Shown piece after piece: positions 1 through 9,810 of a DNA stretch of 64,000 nt (position 1 is its first letter; the number at the start of each line of letters is the position of its first letter). The translations under genes and the position numbers were made by a program. The notes below the pieces were generated by a model. It saw only the letters and a list, made by a program, of their open reading frames with translations, was not told where the DNA came from and made no database searches. The stretch spans positions 762,787 to 826,786 of the forward strand of contig NC_030986.1 of the NCBI RefSeq assembly GCF_000149955.1. Direction: 5' to 3'. The stretch is from Fusarium oxysporum f. sp. lycopersici 4287. Its lineage: Eukaryota; Ascomycota; Sordariomycetes; Hypocreales; Nectriaceae.

Positions 1-830
1 GATGTAGCTGAATACATTTCATCTATTCGTTGTATCTTATAACTCCTGTCGATGTGTGCGTGAGGGGAATTTGTATCCAGCTGGATCTGTCCTAAGGGAG
101 CAACAAAGCTTCTGATCTCAAGGCAAGGTGCCAAAAATATCTAGTCTAAGATCTATTAAATCTCTATGAAGTCTATAATAAATACACTGGAGTCTTTTTA
201 TAATTTAGCATAGACATCTCAAGTTTTCTTGCCTCCCCTACCCTGTGTATATGCAGCTTGCTCAGCACCACAGTTTGTGATAAGCTACCAGAATAACTTT
301 GTGAACTTTTTTCATGTGATAACTCATTGCTCTCAATTGCTCCTTGTTACAAGGGACCTCGGAAGACGGGCAGATATCTGATATTTGAGTTTGGAGAGGA
401 CGGCAGTTGATTGAGATCGACTGAGTGAACTTGAATGTTGCTGTATACACCCTTCCGTAAGACTAATCATGTTCCCTTTAAGAGAATCTACTGTGAATAT
501 TTTGTTTTACAGTACTATCGCAACCGAATTCAGAGCAACGGAAGCTGTTTCTACATCCTCATAGTTGCATCATTGCGCTCGAGTGACACACCAGGGGTAG
601 ATGTACTAAATATCCGACTGTTATGGCCAATTGTACAGGCGGTGGAGAGTGTCAAAATGGCCGTTGCGCAGCTACAAGTACCCGCTTCAACCTTATTGAC
701 ATCATGGAAACACATGTTTAATTTCATCATTGAACAATTCCTTCACAAACATCTGAATCTATCTTGTCAGTGAAATATTAACACCGAACCCTTCATTCTG
801 CTGTGTTGTGGAGGCGCAGACGCTGTCATC
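1..830. other. Intergenic, no gene recognised
   Basis: I see no convincing gene here. Short open frames exist on both strands (for example 435-773 on the plus strand), but they are Cys/Ser-rich, have no recognisable motif and no splice context, and look like chance. The 3' part presumably holds the promoter of the reductase gene that starts at 831. Confidence 0.5.
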
Positions 831-1963
831 ATGGCTATTATCGAAGGGTGGTTACCACCCACTCGGGAGAACTACGACCTGATCCTCAAAGTCTGGCAGA
901 TATCTTACCCAATTGTAAGCATTATAAAAAGAGCACGTGAAATAATACATGTTCTAATACTCTCAGATTGGTTCGATACAATGGCTTACCAGTTGGTACG
1001 GCATGGGCAAAACCTCAGTCACAAGCCGTCTTAACCTCCCCGGCCGTATTGGCTGGTTGACAATGGAGGCACCTGGTTTTCTGACACTGCTGTACCTGAT
1101 GAAAGTTCTTCCTGAACAGCATGGAATCGACGATCTTCCGTGGCAGAATAAAGTGCTTGCGGGTCTGTTTGTAAGTATAATTCCCCAATTCGTTATGCTC
1201 CCGTGCGTATTGCCGTTGAGGGGGAGGCTTGACTACCTACCCGAGGTAGCGTCATGAGGAGTAAGTAAGTAAGTAAGTAAGTAATGGAGGCTAACGTTGG
1301 ATGGCATGTAGGTGATTCACTATTCTTACCGCGCTGTTATGTTCCCCTATCTTCAGCCTTCCATGTCGCCGGTGCACATTGCGGTGTGGCTGCTTGGCTT
1401 CAGTTTTCAGATTTGCAACGCAACTTGCCTTGGATCATGGCTCGCAGCATATGGGCCTACCACTGAGGCAGCATGGTCATCACAATCGTCCATCTTACAA
1501 TTCTCATCAGGTATTCTAATCTTCTATCTCGGCCTATCCGGCAACTTCTTCCACGACGAGGAACTACGCGACATCCGCCGGCGCGAAGCCCAGCGCAAGA
1601 GCGCGCGAAACTGGAGCAGCAGAACGGCCACGCGAGCAAGGGCGTGGAGAAGCACTACCAGATTCCGCAGGCGGGACTGGTCCCGGTACGTGCTGTACCC
1701 TCACTACTTGTGCGATTGGATAGAGTGACTGGCTCTGATGCCGCGGATNNNNNNNNNNNNNNNNNNNNNNNNNNNNNNNNNNNNNNNNNNNNNNNNNNNN
1801 NNNNNNNNNNNNNNNNNNNNNNNNNNNNNNNNNNNNNNNNNNNNNNNNNNNNNNNNNNNNNNNNNNNNNNNNNNNNNNNNNNNNNNNNNNNNNNAGATGG
1901 TACTGGAGAGATTTGAGAGGACAAGGTTGGGAGGAGGTGGGCTGTTATCCCGGGGTTTGGTGA
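831..1963 (+). CDS. Steroid 5-alpha-reductase-like membrane protein, interrupted by assembly gap
   Basis: Resembles the 3-oxo-5-alpha-steroid 4-dehydrogenase family (membrane NADPH-dependent reductases of steroid or enoyl substrates). Exons read 831-914, 967-1170 and 1312 onward, with GTAAGC/CAG and GTAAGT/TAG introns. The first exon starts MAIIEGWLPP; exon 3 carries the family-like stretches SYRAVMFPYLQPSMSP and LGLSGNFFHDEELRDIRRRE. From about 1590 the frame slips: family-like sequence continues in another frame (LEQQNGHASKGVEKHYQIP), returns at RYVLYPHY, then hits TGA at 1726-1728 just before the run of Ns at 1749-1894. After the gap, the expected C-terminal reading W-A-V-I-P-G-V-W is recoverable only with small indels, ending at 1961-1963. 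I think the gene is real and the damage is mostly poor sequence around the gap; a pseudogene is the alternative. Confidence 0.7.
1261..1284 (+). repeat. (GTAA)n microsatellite inside intron 2
   Basis: A perfect tetranucleotide tract of six GTAA units lies inside the second intron of the reductase-like gene (intron 1171-1311). Each unit recreates a GTAAGT 5' splice-site consensus, so the intron contains a ladder of decoy donors downstream of the true donor at 1171. Confidence 0.9.
1749..1894. other. Assembly gap (146 Ns)
   Basis: A run of 146 undetermined bases falls in the 3' part of the reductase-like gene. Several apparent indels lie within about 150 bp on either side, so the flanking sequence should be treated as low quality. 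Confidence 0.99.
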
Positions 1964-3462
1964 AGCTAAAGAGGGAATGGTATGATGGACGGATGGACGG
2001 GTTTAGTTATGCTTATGCTAGATAGACGACGTTAGTTGATGTTAAGCCATGGTCATTCATGGTTGTGGCTATGGGTATAACGAGGAAATGGTTATGATAG
2101 AGCACAGAGCATGTAAGTGTGTTGACTGTATGAATAGATGCCGCCATTGCAATAGACAAGAACCGAGTATAATAGCCGAGATATACTACATATGTATGCT
2201 AATCAAGTGGGATACAAGTATGTGGGATAGAGTTTTATATTGCCACTCAGTGATTGAATGCATCGTAATTATTGTTGAATTATGGATACACTCACTCTTA
2301 CACTGTGAATATGATGAGTCTCTCTCTGTCTCTGTCTCTTGGTGTCTCCAATTTCTAGTTGCCGACTCCAATTGCCGACCATTTCTTGGTCCGTGCCAAG
2401 AACGATCCTCATCCCTCCACCTCCGCATCGAGACCTCGCATCGACCATTCAAACCAAGGAAAATCTACCCCAGAAATCCGGGGAAAAAGATCTCACTCTT
2501 ACGATTGCTAGGTAATGAGCGTTGGTTTTGTGGAATTGAAGAGAGAATCTGGGGAAGCAGCGGGATAATCGTAAGATGAGATTCGAAAAACCTGGGGAAG
2601 CCTGCATAAGTTATCAAACAACATGTATAGCTACATTTACAAAAAGTATGCATACGGCAAAGTTGGAGAATATGTGGATGCCGTATGTATTGTCCTCTCC
2701 ACGTGGTGGTAATGAGAATACGTACCTGGTTGTTCTCACTCTCTAGGTCATGATCTTCACCTCATCCATCTCCAACACAACACAACAAAACACACTCCCT
2801 AACAGTAAAATCCGTGAAATTTCCCCGCACCCGAAACTACTTCCCGAAATCTAGACTTATTCACTAGCTCTGTCTAGTTTATCTCAAGTAAACCTTTAAG
2901 CTTAGTATGACTCTGAACTTCGGCGAATCTTGTCCGAGAACTGGCCGTTTGCTTGACACAACGCCTTGACATTGACATTGACGCTCCAACATTTTAGCCG
3001 AGTCAACCTATCATCGTAGCTGCATATCAATAGACCAGGGGTTGTTTCCGCGGCGGATGAAAGCATACCCAGAAATAAGATATCACATTTTGCGGGGGGT
3101 AACCCACCCCTTGTCCCCAAGCTAAACCGCTCCTAGGGCATAATGGCAAAAATCCTCAGACACACTGACACACACACTCCAAAGAAAATTGATTGCATGC
3201 AACACCGTCTCGGTACTATTAGCTTCGTGAGGGGAAATCCAATCTAGACACCTTAAACTGTGGGGGGGTTGCTTGTCCCGACACGGTAGCCCGAGGTGTT
3301 ATCCATCCTTGGCTTTTACTATATCAAGACCCTGCTCCTATCCTTTTTTTTATGTTTTGGTCTTCTGCATCTCAAGCATCAGTACGCAGAAGCTTGAAGA
3401 CCTATCAACTTCTCTTCTTTTCTTTTCTTCAAGTGTGGTCTTTTCTGTAAGATCTGCCCGTC
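1964..3462. other. Intergenic region upstream of the MFS gene
   Basis: No gene recognised. A 176-codon open frame at 2049-2579 on the plus strand is Cys/Trp/Ile-rich and includes a TCTCTG-type simple repeat near 2320-2340; it looks like chance. The last 250 bp become pyrimidine-rich, as in many filamentous-fungal 5' leaders, and probably contain the promoter and leader of the transporter starting at 3463. Confidence 0.5.
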
Positions 3463-5149
3463 ATGGCTATATCTGATAGGGATCAGGAGAAGGGGTTTGA
3501 TGAGCGCTCTGAGATGAAGGGAGGCGTCATTAATGATTATCATGATGCTGCTGGTCACGGTCACACTGCTACCGATGCGTGAGTATCTCACTTGCTTATG
3601 ATACAAACTCATACTGATGCTTTACAGCTACGGTAACTCTCTTGTCCAGTTCGACCCAGCTGCTGAGCGACGACTACGATGGAAACTCGACTTGTACACT
3701 GTCCCAACCGTCGCAGTTCTGTATCTCTTCTGCTTCATCGATCGCGCCAACATCGGTGAGTCACTTCTCACTCTCAACACATCAACCTTCACTAACACAC
3801 ACCCTCAGGTAATGCCCGTATTGCTGGTTGACAGAGGATCTCAACCTCGTAGGATACGACTACAACAAGATCCTCTCCGTATTCTACATCTCATACATCA
3901 TCTTTGAGATCCCCGCCACCGTCTGCTGTAAATGGATGGGCCCCGGCTGGTTCCTCCCTGCTACCTCTCTCGCCTTCGGCATCGTCAGTGTCGCTACCGC
4001 CTTCGTCCACAGCCAAGCCGCCATCTGCGGTGTTCGTTTCCTCCTTGGTATCTTCGAGGCTGGTATGCTTCCCGGAATCGCATACTATCTCTCCCGTTGG
4101 TATAAGCGCTCTGAGTTGACTTTCCGTCTGTCTCTCTACATGGTCATGGCTCCTCTTGCTGGTGCTTTCGGTGGTCTCTTGGCCAGTGCTATCCTCAAGC
4201 TCCCCCACTTCGGTAGCCTTCACCACTGGCGCATGATCTTCGCTATTGAGGGTATCATCACCATCGGTCTTAGCCTCATCGCTTTCGTTACCCTCACAGA
4301 TCGACCCGAGACTGCTCGATGGCTCACTCAGGAGGAGAAGGATCTCTGCATCGCCCGTGTCAAGTCCGAGCGTCTCGCCCAAACCGAAGTCATTGACGGT
4401 ATCGATCGAGTCAAGCTCTGGCGCGGTATCTCCAACCCCGTCACTCTCCAGATCGCCTTTATCTTCCTCTTCAACAACATCACCGTCCAGGGTCTTGCTT
4501 TCTTCCTCCCTACCATCGTCGGAGCCATCTACCCCGAGTATAGCACCGTCCAGAAGCAGCTTCACAGTGTCCCTCCCTACGCCGTTGGAGCCGTCTTTGC
4601 TGTTGCCTTCCCTGCTCTCAGTTGGTACCTCGACAGGCGACAGATCTTCATCATCCTCTCCGCTCCCACCGTCATCATCGGATATGCTATGTTCTTGGCC
4701 TCTGAGACTCCCAGTGTTCGATATGGTGCTTGTTTCCTGATTGCCAGCACCTGTATGGTTCTGGGTACCATGACCAACGCCCATATCAGCGCCAACGTCG
4801 TCAGTGATACCGCACGAAGCAGTGCCATCGGCATGAACGTAAGTTTCTCTCCCATCAACCACATTAACCCTTCTCTGACACTTGACAGGTCATGTTTGGC
4901 AACATCGGTGGTCTCATCGCGACCTGGTCCTACCTCGTCAAGGACGCCCCCAACTTCCCCATCGGCAATGGCCTCAACTGTGCTACTGGTAGCATGATCT
5001 TCATCCTCAGCATTTCTGGCTACTTCTGGATGAAGTGGGACAACAACCGACGCGACAAGAAGAACGTCGAGCAGGAGCTTGCAGGCCTCTCGCCCGAGGA
5101 GGTTGCCAACCTGGACTGGAAGCATCCCGGCCATAGGTGGCGATTCTAA
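3463..5149 (+). CDS. MFS anion:cation symporter (allantoate permease / Dal5-like)
   Basis: A plasma-membrane major facilitator protein of about 500 residues, most like the fungal ACS family (allantoate, nicotinate and related organic anions); the substrate cannot be told from sequence. Exons: 3463-3578, 3628-3755, then 3809 or 3835 to 4838, and 4889-5149. The N-terminus is hydrophilic (MAISDRDQEK). Family-like motifs include FCFIDRANIG after TM1, RFLLGIFEAGMLPG, and LSRWYKRSE in the 2-3 loop. The second intron is the problem. The acceptor at 3808 (good CTAAC branch site) restores the conserved stretch GNARIAG but leaves the frame one base short at 3826-3829. The acceptor at 3834 keeps the frame (502 aa) but deletes that stretch. 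So either one T is missing from the assembly or the gene uses an unusual acceptor. Confidence 0.85.
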
Positions 5150-5638
5150 GATGTGACATGGTTTTTGGATATGAGCATGCTACGATTGGGTATTAGCGAT
5201 GGGTCTTTTGAATGGATAAGGTACTTACCAGGTCATTTTGGATATTAGCGAGTCATCATTATCTTATCCCAAGAATGAACATGATTCTACAACTTACATT
5301 TCTGATTTACGTTTCTCCTTAGGTACCTTATGTTGTCCTTGGATGGTAAGGTACCTAAAGCACCCAAAAATGGGCCTTCCTCGAATCCTTTAAGACCTAT
5401 GTGTTAGCCAGGGAAGGTATGGTGTATGTCTGGTTGCACCTCCCATCACCAGTCCTTCCCTGTTGATGAGGTGTCTACTACTCACTTTATTCTTCAACCT
5501 CCTGACTACTAAGACATTCTTCTTCCAACACCATCATCATCCCCGTCTTTGGTACATTTCTTTCATCGTCGTCATTCTCATCGCCAATACACTTCTTCAG
5601 TCTCCATCTCAGCAAAGTGACACAACTTGTTAGCTACA
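5150..5638. other. Intergenic region with a GGTACC-centred inverted repeat
   Basis: No gene seen. It contains a perfect 12-bp inverted repeat, TTAGGTACCTTA at 5319-5330 and its complement at 5347-5358, separated by 16 bp. The segment just before 5639 is rich in TCATC/TTCTTC pyrimidine blocks, like a 5' leader. Confidence 0.6.
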
Positions 5639-6247
5639 ATGACTGGGAACGAAGTATACCACCTCCGCTTCCCTCGTCCATCTGTCCCGGCCCTCCCAGC
5701 CCCAGGAGGATAGGAGCCTTACAGCTCGTCTGACACTGGTGCAGTTGACTTATACAATTTCTTGGTAATCGAATGGAAGGAGTGGGCTGAAGAAGACACG
5801 AACGAGGACAGAAATAACTGGGCACGCCTAGCCAAGTGCGTACAGACCTGGGGGGATAATGAGACTGGTCGCAAACAACATTTGGGCAACGAGGTTAGCA
5901 GAATTATTAGACAGAAGGCTTTCAACGAAGTATGCTGGGGATATATTGTCATCGCTACTCACCTTTACTCATGTTTGACGAAACTCGGACGGTTGAAGAG
6001 CAACCAAACACTGAGCGCATTGCAACGATGGTACCCAAAATCTAATATTTTCGGCGCTCGTTATAATAGAAATGGTCGCGCATTCAAACCATCTTTACAC
6101 AAGAATCTACGGCGTATCCCACGCAAGGTACAGCAGGGCAATAACAACGGGAGCAATGGTCAACAGCAGTACAACACTCCTCAGCAGTACAATACTCCTC
6201 AGCAGTACAATACTCAGCAGAGCAATACCCCTCAGGGAAACAATTAA
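5639..6247 (+). pseudogene. Hypothetical protein with one in-frame TAG; arm 1 of an inverted duplication
   Basis: One reading frame runs from ATG 5639 to TAA 6245-6247 (about 203 codons) but is interrupted by a single TAG at 5711-5713. Coding character is similar on both sides: upstream MTGNEVYHLRFPRP, downstream LYNFLVIEWKEWAEED. The protein has a central Trp-rich part (EWKEWAEED, ALQRWYPKSN) and a C-terminal Gln/Asn tail with three QQYNTP-type repeats near residues 180-195. I do not recognise the family. A second, decayed copy lies inverted at 8078-8560 and supports the idea that this was a real protein. If translation starts downstream, a product from about 5762 would lack the first 41 codons. 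Alternatives are stop readthrough or a sequencing error. Confidence 0.55.
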
Positions 6248-6455
6248 TCAGCACCTTGATACCGAACATCAGTCAGAGAATTATGGTTATTGGAGAATGA
6301 GCTAGTTGGCGAAAGAAGCTGCCTTTAGCTAGACTCAAAATCAAAACGTTGCTTGCCCGTCGTTCTCCTATAATGCAAAACAGTGAACTGAAAGCTCAAG
6401 TCAAGTAATTTTATCAACACCAAAAAGAGAATCTGCGTATCGCAGACGGCTGGAT

Positions 6456-6527
6456 CTCTCCCGCCGGGAATTGAACCCGGGTCTCAAGCGTGACAAGCTT
6501 GCATACTGACCACTATACTACGGAAGA
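6456..6527 (-). tRNA. tRNA-Asp (GTC)
   Basis: A 72-nt cloverleaf on the minus strand: acceptor TCTTCCG pairs with CGGGAGA, anticodon stem CAAGC/GCTTG encloses the loop TTGTCAC with anticodon GTC, and T-arm CCGGG-TTCAATT-CCCGG is perfect. There is no intron. A T-run soon after the 3' end (minus strand, near 6420-6427) can serve as a polymerase III terminator. It is identical to the plus-strand copy at 12600-12671 and is the intact partner of the decayed copy at 7801-7871. Confidence 0.97.
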
Positions 6528-7219
6528 ATAGCAGGTTATCACCTGTTGTAGTGAGGGCTGTGGGAAAACCGTCGCGTATGGGATCCTATACATCAATGGT
6601 ATCCTAACCAGAGTCTTTTATTACAGAATATGCTATGTGAGATCCTCGGGTAGGGGTGAGGAAAACAACGTTCTCACAGACTACTGCGAAAATTCAAGGA
6701 AGGATGGAAAGAAGATCGGCACCAAGTGCTTCGAGCTGAGGCAAATGAATATGGTTTTATTCAGGGTATTCTGGAGAACAATATTTGCCTTGCTAAAAAT
6801 ACTCTTCAACAGAATAGGGGCAAGGTTCGGACCGTTGCTTTAAGCGTTGGCACGTCGGATTAAAAACGACCTTTCCTTTGCAGTAGGATAACATAACAAG
6901 AGGGCGATGACGGAGGCGAGACTGTGTATAACAGTGCTTGAAATTCCGAACGGAAAGAAGAAATAAAATCTCGATATTCGGCAGGGTTTGCACCGAGAAG
7001 CGAATTCTCGTTCATGAGTTGCCGGGTATTGTCTCGAAGCTCACGCCTCACTGGACGACACCAGGCCATAAATGGTGGTTTACCGACGGATGGTCCAGTA
7101 AGTGCATCGATATGGAATTGACGGTTCTCGGGCCTAAGCTGCTCTACAAGCTTCGGCGACCGCATATTGAAACAGTACGCGTGTAGATAGACCAGCTGCA
7201 GGCCTAGTCTTCCTTCTAT
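6528..7219. other. Central spacer of the inverted duplication, decayed sequence
   Basis: This stretch lies between the two arms of the inverted duplication. It has short open pieces, the best being 6938-7186 on the plus strand (PHWTTPGHKWWFTDGW...), which looks like a fragment of a real protein, but no start, splice structure or recognisable domain. I read it as decayed coding sequence. Confidence 0.35.
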
Positions 7220-7706
7220 TCAGTTTTCAGGTGGGACGTTGAGAACACCTGATATCAAACCATCGACAAGGAAGTGCAAAGGCGGGAGAGAGTTGCCGTC
7301 ATGTAGTGGACCTGATGAAAAAGGTTCGATGGACATATTGCAGTCCATGGCAGAGAGCAGGACTGTCCTGGTGGGTGGCGGGGGGCCTCTGGGGATCGGT
7401 GGTAGTTGTCCTGGGACAAGCTCGTGACGCTCTTCCACGGCGGTAGGATCGAGGCAGAGATACTGAATGGTATTTGAATGGACAAAGGGACAGCGCTCAA
7501 GGTCTGTCTCAATATCTGTCTTGACATCAATCCATCCATCGCGGCGCAGACTTCTGGCTGCGTCCTCAGGGTCGGACCAAAAGGAAAAGGTCGAAGATAG
7601 CCGTGGGAACGTTGAAATTGGCAATGAAATCTTCTAGCCACAGTGAGGAGGCCACGCTATCTCTTTGTGAGACCTTGCAAGGCCCATACTGGGTGGACGT
7701 CAACAT
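7220..7706 (-). pseudogene. Hypothetical protein relic with a frameshift
   Basis: On the minus strand a coding-like frame (MLTSTQYGPCKVSQRDS... LWLEDFIANFNVPTAI, from 7706 to about 7590) runs into a stop. A one-base frame change near 7580-7600 gives a second open stretch, FWSDPEDAARSLRRDGWIDV onward, to the stop at 7220. The upstream frame stays open for about 28 more codons and is cut close to 7800, where the tRNA-Asp pseudogene begins. That suggests the breakpoint of the duplication truncated this gene. The family is not recognised; the C-terminal part is Pro-rich. Confidence 0.4.
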
Positions 7707-7800
7707 CGTGAGATCCACTGGAGAGGGAGCCGTCGGTATAAGGGGACTACAGGATCCTATGACATCGAACTCCGCTACAGTGGCTGCTCAATAGTCATCA

Positions 7801-7871
7801 TCTCCCGTAGTATAGTAGTCAGTATGCAAGCTTACAATGCTTGAACCTAGGTTTAATTCCTGGCAGGAGAG
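7801..7871 (+). pseudogene. tRNA-Asp pseudogene
   Basis: Aligns over its whole length with the intact tRNA-Asp genes but has about a dozen substitutions and one deleted base in the variable region. Most differences are C to T or G to A: the T-arm CCGGG...CCCGG has become CTAGG...CCTGG, and GTGGTC in the D-loop is GTAGTC. The anticodon GTC reads ACA, so it cannot decode Asp. The bias towards C:G to T:A changes fits repeat-induced point mutation of one duplicate. Confidence 0.85.
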
Positions 7872-8077
7872 ATCTAGCAATCTGCATTATACAGACCCTC
7901 TTTTTAGTATTATTAGTACTTTATAGTATCAGTCAGATCACTCCTGTTTGGCACTTAAACAGAACGGCCAGGAGAAAATATTAGGTTTCAGTTAGGGGTA
8001 AAGGCTTTAATTCTTCATCGATAGCTAAAACCGAACTCTGTAACAATTTGAAGGGCATCCGTCACATCAAATCCCCT

Positions 8078-8560
8078 TCAAAGACCCTTAGTTGAGTTAC
8101 TGGAGGGCTCATGTGTTTGCGGTCGTACAGGTGTCAAATCTCTGAAATCCCAGGAGTCGATGGAGGGTCCTTCTTCATTATACCGGCCAATGCCGATGAT
8201 ACGAGACCTTGGGTACCATACCTGTAGTGCGCGTGCTGCGGGACTACTCTGTGGTTGTTTGATTCCAAAGATGTTCATGAGAATGACAAGGCCCTAGAAT
8301 ACTTTCTCATAACGTTTTCGTTCACTCAACTCGGACCTCGCTCCTTGAGAGACGGTACGGAAAAATCAAGTCTTTCTGTTTTGAGAGTTGACGTAAAGCA
8401 GGGCTTCTCTCCACTTCTCTTCGTCCTCGTACGGGTCTTGGGAGGCCCAGGTCGTCCATTCGTTCACGAAGGTTCATACGCTCTGATCCCTTCATTATCT
8501 TCTCTAAGGCAAGGAGCCCATCCAACTGGACGGTCAGGGGGCCTGAGGAGCTCGACGGAC
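8078..8560 (-). pseudogene. Decayed inverted copy of the 5639-6247 gene
   Basis: On the minus strand one frame reads FVNEWTTWASQDPYEDEEKW, then TGA (8366-8368), further similar sequence, TAG (8294-8296), then ARALQVWYPRSRIIGIGRYN, ending at 8078. These blocks match the 5639-6247 protein (VIEWKEWAEEDTNEDRNNW and SALQRWYPKSNIFGARYN) in the same order and spacing. The TAG sits where the other copy has a TGG Trp codon, a G to A change. The upstream part is out of frame. The distance from its 3' end to the tRNA pseudogene (206 bp) nearly equals that between the intact gene and its tRNA (208 bp). Confidence 0.8.
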
Positions 8561-9207
8561 GGCTGAGGTTGTGAATTTTCCACGTACGACGAGCCCATTA
8601 TTAATTACTGAACTAACAAGATGTGTCGGGCTGATATACCTCAGATACTGGAGAAGCGTGTTGGAGATGAGAAAAACAGTGACGATGGAGGAATAAGGTA
8701 ACATAAGGTAGGTAAGTACCTGCAGGCCGTACCTATCAGAGGAAATAGGATCTGCTGGTCGTGGCAGGTGCAACCAGAGGATTTGCTGGCGCGAATTCAG
8801 AAGCTGGCTATTGACCAAATATACCTTAACTGTTTTCTCTTTTACATACCGGATGTAAAGGGCTACACAGAGTAAGAAAACTGAACCTTTCTTAACATTG
8901 CAAACTCTGGCTGGTGGTTTCGCTGCATACAATACTGATATACCTAGACTTTGATGAATGAGATACTATTAGAACCTTCACAATGCGGTCAGCTCATCGA
9001 GACTGACGCCAGTAAGATCTCGGAGATCACAAATCTATCTCGATCTTCACGGAATATCTGGTAGCCTCAGGTTGAGCTGAGTCAAAAAGGGGTAATGCAA
9101 GTGCCTACCGGAGGTAGTCGAGAGGCCAATAAAATCGTACCTACCTAGATAATAGAACCAGCAAAATGGAAGGGATAGGAGTCCGGTAGTTAAGGCAGGA
9201 GGAAAGA
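8561..9207. other. Intergenic, no gene recognised
   Basis: Short open frames only. GGTAGGTAAGTACCT-type palindromic words occur near 8705-8722 and 9125-9150, similar to those at 5319-5358. Nothing else is supported. Confidence 0.4.
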
Positions 9208-9810
9208 CAGAATTACAAACCTGCCACATCTCTCTTCACCCAGAGATCAACTTCCTATCTCATCAATCAGAGTCATCTTCCAGGCAAGAATCACTCTCCA
9301 TCGTGAGAAGTTACAGAAAGTGCAATCCCTACTGCGTTCGACAATAAAACGCATCCAGCTCTGTTCTCGTCTTCTTCATCTTCTTCCATCCACTTCATCT
9401 TCTTCATCTTGTCTACCCGTCCCCAAAACACCAGTCGTCTTCCTCTTCCTGCTATTCCCTTCGCTCTTCAGATCATCCTTCAACTCTATCTTTCCAGCCC
9501 TGCTCCGCCATGTTTCTTATCCTCCCTTCATTGCCGTTATACCTACGTTCTGTCATCCCGTCTTATTGGCATCATCTCAGAAGACTGATTATACGCTGTT
9601 GCTTCATCGCCAAGCCTTAGCTCGGTTCGACATACACAGCTGTGTCTCATCACTGATGAATTTCCTATCCAAGGTACGAACTTCCTCAGTGAACCGGGTG
9701 GATCTTCAGTGAAGATACCGCTAATCTACTGAGCACGCGCCTTATTCTCTTTTGCGTGTGCGGTGGTGAACAAGTGTCATCCTTCTGAGACGTGATGCTT
9801 TGGGGAGAGG
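9208..9810 (+). repeat. Direct repeat, copy 1 (partner 11931-12248)
   Basis: The segments 9208-9327 and 9571-9810 recur, diverged, at 11931-12054 and 12055-12248. Shared words include CAGGCAAGAAT, TACGCTGTT, TTCGACATACACAGCTG and GAAGATACCGCTAATCTACT. Copy 1 has an extra 243-bp internal piece (9328-9570), absent from copy 2. A 130-codon open frame at 9320-9712 spans both unique and repeated sequence and has no recognisable domain. Confidence 0.75.

Noticed and set aside
1655..1924. Open frames spanning the Ns
   Set aside because: They exist only because Ns do not encode stops.
2049..2579. 176-codon plus-strand open frame
   Set aside because: Unusual Cys/Trp/Ile content, a simple-sequence segment and no start or splice context; likely chance.
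3891..4862. 323-codon minus-strand open frame across the MFS gene
   Set aside because: It mirrors a strongly codon-biased gene on the other strand, is Asp/Glu/Gly/Ser low-complexity, and has no motif; a shadow of the real gene.
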